Notes under the pieces: generated by a model
Seen by the model: only the letters and a program-made list of their open reading frames with translations
Database searches by the model: none
Told to the model about the DNA's origin: nothing
Shown here: positions 5,266-8,016 of the stretch, one piece after another
How the letters are laid out: each line of letters starts with the position of its first letter
Numbering within the stretch: position 1 is the stretch's first letter
Made by a program: the position numbers and the translations under genes
Origin: Candidatus Omnitrophota bacterium
GTDB taxonomy: Bacteria > Omnitrophota > Gorgyraeia > Gygaellales > Profunditerraquicolaceae
Assembly: GCA_026387555.1 (NCBI GenBank)
Contig: JAPLLM010000092.1
Span: 8,142 to 16,157 of the forward strand
DNA length: 8,016 nucleotides
Direction: 5' to 3'

Positions 5266-7653
5266 ATGAGTTATCCTTTTAAAGAAATCGAAGAAAAATG
5301 GCAGAAAGCCTGGGAAAAACAGGGAAGTTTTGTCTCTTTGCCTGATTCTAAAAGAAAAAAGTATTATCTTTTAGAGATGTTCCCCTATCCCTCGGGCAAG
5401 ATCCATATGGGCCATGTGCGTAACTATACTATCGGCGACGTAGCCGCGCGTTTTAAGTGCATGCAGGGTTTTAACGTGATGCACCCGATGGGATTTGACG
5501 CCTTTGGCCAGCCGGCGGAGAACGCGGCGATAAAAAATAAGACCAAGCCTGATACCTGGACGCATAAGTGCATAGACTGGATGCGCATTGAATTGAAAAA
5601 GATGGGTTTTTCTTATGATTGGGCAAGAGAGGTATCGACCTGCGACAGCCCTTATTATAAATGGAACCAGTGGATCTTTCTAAAGATGTTCGAGCGCAAC
5701 CTTGCCTACAAAAAGGCATCAGGTGTCAATTGGTGCCCGTCTTGCGAGACCACCCTGGCTAATGAGGAAGTTATCGACGGAGCCTGCTGGCGCTGCCATA
5801 CCCGGGTCGAGCAAAAAGATTTAGAGCAGTGGTATTTAAAGATTACTGCATACAAAGAGCGCCTTTTAGATGATTTGCAAGGGCTTAAAAATTGGCCGGA
5901 GCGGGTTTTAAGCATGCAGTCTAACTGGATAGGAAAGAGCTCCGGGGTACAGATTTATTTTAAATTGAAAAATACCGGTGAAACTATTCCGGTTTTTACC
6001 ACGCGGCCGGATACTATTTTTGGGGCGACTTACATCGTCCTTGCCCCGGAGCATCCATTAGTCAAAAATATAATCCAAGGGAATCCTCAAGAAAAAGAAG
6101 CGCTAAAGTTTATTAAAAGGGTAAGCCGCGAGAGCAAGGTGGTGCGTTCGTCTTCGGATGTGAAAAAGGAAGGGGTTTTTACCGGGAGTTTTGCGGTCAA
6201 TCCGGCGAACAACGAAGAGGTACCGATTTGGATCGCGGATTATGTCTTGATGGAGTATGGCACAGGCGCCATAATGGCCGTGCCTACGCACGATCAGCGG
6301 GACTTTTTATTCGCCAAAGAGCATAAGTTGCCGATGCGCATTGTAATCAAGGGCCCAGACTCTTTAGAGAAAATGACCGAGGCATACGAAGGTAACGGCG
6401 TGCAGGTAAATTCCGGCCAGTTTAACGGTTTGAATAATGAAGAAGCAAAATCAAAAATAGCGCAGTGGATGGAGGAAGAGGGCATCGGAAAAGTTGAGAC
6501 CCACTGGCGTTTGCGCGACTGGTTAATTTCACGGCAACGCTATTGGGGCACACCTATCCCTATCATCTATTGCCCTAAATGTGGAGTCGTACCTGTCCCT
6601 TACGAGGATTTGCCCGTAGTCTTGCCCAAGGATGCGCCTTTTACCGGAGAAGGAGGAAGCCCCTTAGCCAAAGTCAAAGAATTCGTCAACGTAAAATGCC
6701 CGAAATGCAATGGACCTGCCCGTCGGGAAACCGACACTATGGCTACTTTTTTTGACTCCTCATGGTATTTTTTAAGATTCTGTTCCCCTAAGGATGATCA
6801 TCTTCCTTTTAATAAAGATGATGCTGCGTATTGGATGCCGGTAGACCAGTATATCGGCGGGATAGAGCATGCGATTTTGCATTTGTTGTATGCGCGTTTC
6901 TTTGCTAAATTTTTCCAGGATTTAGGCCTCATAAATTTTAAAGAGCCTTTTAACCGGCTTTTGACGCAGGGCATGGTCTTAAAAGACGGGGAGGTAATGT
7001 CAAAGTCGCGCGGGAATATTGTTGACCCTGACTCCATTATCAAACTCTTCGGCGCGGATACTTTAAGGTTATTTATTTTGTTCGCAGCACCCCCCGAAAC
7101 GGAATTAGAGTGGGATGACCGCGGGATAGAAGGGGCTTTTAAATTTTTAAACCGCGTCTGGCGGATTAAAGAAAATTTAAAAGATAGAGCTGATTCTGAA
7201 TTAATCAAAGTTATGCATAAAACAATTAAGAGAGTCTCTTTTGATATTGAGAACTTTAAATTTAATACTGCCATTGCCGGTTTAATGGAATTTGTTAACG
7301 TAATCTATCAGTCAACTTGCGATAAAGAAGTATTCAAGAATCTATTAATTATGATCAGCCCGATTGCCCCGCATTTTGCCGAAGAACTTTGGCAGGAGTT
7401 AGGCAATAAAGAAAGTATTTTTAATTCAGTTTGGCCCCAATATGACTCCAATTTATTGCTTGATGAGAACGTGGAAATTGTGATTCAGGTTAATGGGAAG
7501 CTGCGTTTGAAATTGGAAGTTCCTGCGGATATTGCGGAAGATAAACTTAAAGAATTGGTGTTTTCTGATGAGAGATTAAAGCCTTGGATTCAGAACAAAA
7601 CAAAAAAAAAATTCATTTTTGTGCCCAAAAAACTGATCAATATCGTCGTTTAA
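5266..7653 (+). CDS. leuS: Leucyl-tRNA synthetase, bacterial type
   Basis: Charges tRNA-Leu with leucine (class Ia synthetase, cytoplasmic). The protein has 795 residues, slightly short but normal for bacterial LeuRS. In order: the HIGH-type motif HMGH at 47-50; a zinc-ribbon insertion with C157, C160, C174 and C177; the CP1 editing domain with the Thr-rich TTRPDT (245-250) and the conserved Asp of THDQRDF (341-347); a second CX2C pair set (C436/C439 and C478/C481); the KMSKS-type loop VMSKS at 577-581; the anticodon-binding helical bundle from about 620; and the small C-terminal domain to 795. Editing residues are intact, so proofreading should work. It starts 7 nt after the receiver gene with no visible Shine-Dalgarno sequence. 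GC content falls from near 50% to about one third from base 7141 onward, where the anticodon-binding part begins. An A10 run lies at 7602-7611. Confidence 0.97.
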   Translation: MSYPFKEIEEKWQKAWEKQGSFVSLPDSKRKKYYLLEMFPYPSGKIHMGHVRNYTIGDVAARFKCMQGFNVMHPMGFDAFGQPAENAAIKNKTKPDTWTHKCIDWMRIELKKMGFSYDWAREVSTCDSPYYKWNQWIFLKMFERNLAYKKASGVNWCPSCETTLANEEVIDGACWRCHTRVEQKDLEQWYLKITAYKERLLDDLQGLKNWPERVLSMQSNWIGKSSGVQIYFKLKNTGETIPVFTTRPDTIFGATYIVLAPEHPLVKNIIQGNPQEKEALKFIKRVSRESKVVRSSSDVKKEGVFTGSFAVNPANNEEVPIWIADYVLMEYGTGAIMAVPTHDQRDFLFAKEHKLPMRIVIKGPDSLEKMTEAYEGNGVQVNSGQFNGLNNEEAKSKIAQWMEEEGIGKVETHWRLRDWLISRQRYWGTPIPIIYCPKCGVVPVPYEDLPVVLPKDAPFTGEGGSPLAKVKEFVNVKCPKCNGPARRETDTMATFFDSSWYFLRFCSPKDDHLPFNKDDAAYWMPVDQYIGGIEHAILHLLYARFFAKFFQDLGLINFKEPFNRLLTQGMVLKDGEVMSKSRGNIVDPDSIIKLFGADTLRLFILFAAPPETELEWDDRGIEGAFKFLNRVWRIKENLKDRADSELIKVMHKTIKRVSFDIENFKFNTAIAGLMEFVNVIYQSTCDKEVFKNLLIMISPIAPHFAEELWQELGNKESIFNSVWPQYDSNLLLDENVEIVIQVNGKLRLKLEVPADIAEDKLKELVFSDERLKPWIQNKTKKKFIFVPKKLINIVV

Positions 7654-7702
7654 TCAATCCTTCGACTCTTTGGACTAAAATCCGGAGTTTGCTCAGGATT
7701 GA
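7654..7702. repeat. Imperfect inverted repeat just after leuS
   Basis: TCAATCC (7654-7660) and GGATTGA (7696-7702) form 7 perfect pairs that start at the first base after the leuS stop. Inside the loop, ACTC/GAGT (7665-7668 with 7685-7688) and GGA/TCC (7672-7674 with 7681-7683) can extend the fold. No T-run follows on either side, so it is not a canonical intrinsic terminator. It may protect or end the leuS message. Confidence 0.5.
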
Positions 7703-7710
7703 TACTGAGA

Positions 7711-7755
7711 GCGGCGTAAACTTTTCCCACCCTAAAAAAGCGGGGTGAACGCCGC
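7711..7755. repeat. Inverted repeat with nested stem in the convergent spacer
   Basis: GCGGCGT (7711-7717) pairs perfectly with ACGCCGC (7749-7755). Within the loop CACCC (7728-7732) pairs with GGGTG (7743-7747), with an A6/T6 tract in the innermost loop. This fold competes with the shorter terminator hairpin at 7734-7755. It lies between two converging genes and could form in either transcript. Confidence 0.5.
7734..7755 (-). terminator. Possible intrinsic terminator for the minus-strand HisKA frame
   Basis: On the minus strand, GCGG (7755-7752) and CCGC (7743-7740) make a short GC stem with an 8-nt loop, directly followed by six Ts (7739-7734). It begins 8 nt after the TAA of the HisKA frame, where a terminator is expected. 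The four-pair stem is weak, so confidence is moderate. Confidence 0.45.
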
Positions 7756-7763
7756 CGAATGTA

Positions 7764-8016
7764 TTAAGACGATTTATTCAAATCAATCATTTTACTTTTG
7801 CCGTGGATTTGGGTTAATACCGGTTTTTCAAGGCTGGAAAGTTTTTCCGTTACATGCATAATTCTTTCGCAGTTAGCCTTAATTGTAGTTACCCTATTTT
7901 TAGTTTTATCTTCAACTGGTTTTTCTTTTAACTCTTCGCCTTAAAAAGCAAGATTTCCTTGCATAATAAGAAGCGGGTTATTGATTTCGTGGCCCAATGT
8001 TAAGACCGTTTCGGTA
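7764..8016 (-). pseudogene. Histidine-kinase phosphoacceptor (HisKA) fragment interrupted by an in-frame TAA
   Basis: Not open over its full length, but one minus-strand frame reads as a HisKA dimerisation/phosphoacceptor domain. The H-box LGHEINNPL has its histidine codon at 7991-7989, with helix-like sequence after it (ERIMHVTEKLSSLEKPV) and a natural end at KMIDLNKSS followed by TAA at 7766-7764. A TAA at 7943-7941, 15 codons after the H-box histidine codon, breaks the frame in the region joining the two HisKA helices. The similarity on both sides is in the same frame, so this is a nonsense change and not a frameshift. No HATPase domain follows. The gene starts beyond the window, so N-terminal sensor or receiver domains may exist. 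Either the gene is decayed or the base is a sequencing or assembly error. A kinase lacking the ATPase domain could not phosphorylate by itself even if intact. Confidence 0.7.

Noticed and set aside
6798..7274. 158-codon minus-strand open frame inside leuS
   Set aside because: It lies wholly opposite the KMSKS and anticodon-binding coding region, has no recognisable domain and is explained as a shadow of the conserved leuS frame.

Overview
This 8-kb window looks like ordinary bacterial chromosome, with GC content in the forties, closely packed genes and no mobile element, phage gene or CRISPR array that I can see. The clearest genes are housekeeping ones: rlmN, nfo, leuS and two tRNA genes. 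A lipoprotein signal peptide and a Pro/Lys/Ala-rich linker of the periplasm-spanning kind suggest a cell with an outer membrane. I cannot fix the phylum. The mix of genes and the short HisKA fragment resemble uncultivated lineages such as Omnitrophota, but that is only an impression.

Layout: (1) Bases 2-3719 (+) form a tight four-gene unit: the C-terminal part of an unrecognised protein, an acyl-CoA synthetase-type AMP ligase (ATGA overlap), rlmN (4-nt gap) and an SGNH-hydrolase lipoprotein (14-nt overlap). (2) Bases 3722-3918 (-) hold tRNA-Ala(GGC) followed by tRNA-Leu(CAA), transcribed toward the first unit. (3) Bases 3943-4008 hold two strong sigma70-type promoters back to back. One drives the tRNAs leftward and the other drives nfo rightward. 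(4) Bases 4019-7653 (+) carry nfo (endonuclease IV), a stand-alone response-regulator receiver domain and leuS, with gaps of 10 and 7 nt. (5) Bases 7654-8016 hold a hairpin-rich convergent spacer and, on the minus strand, the end of a histidine-kinase phosphoacceptor (HisKA) reading frame broken by an in-frame TAA. No ATPase domain follows it.

How the parts fit: the second half groups translation and repair functions, with LeuRS and a cognate tRNA-Leu expressed from one divergent promoter region. The predicted nfo transcript starts only about 4 nt before its ATG, so it is probably leaderless. The lone receiver domain and the broken HisKA fragment on either side of leuS may be remnants or parts of one signalling pair. 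The first half combines acyl activation (ligase) with possible acyl hydrolysis (SGNH lipoprotein) around the rRNA/tRNA-modifying enzyme RlmN. I see no clear-cut novel system. The points most worth checking are the leaderless divergent promoter region, the orphan receiver, the interrupted HisKA gene and the unnamed C-terminal domain of the first gene.
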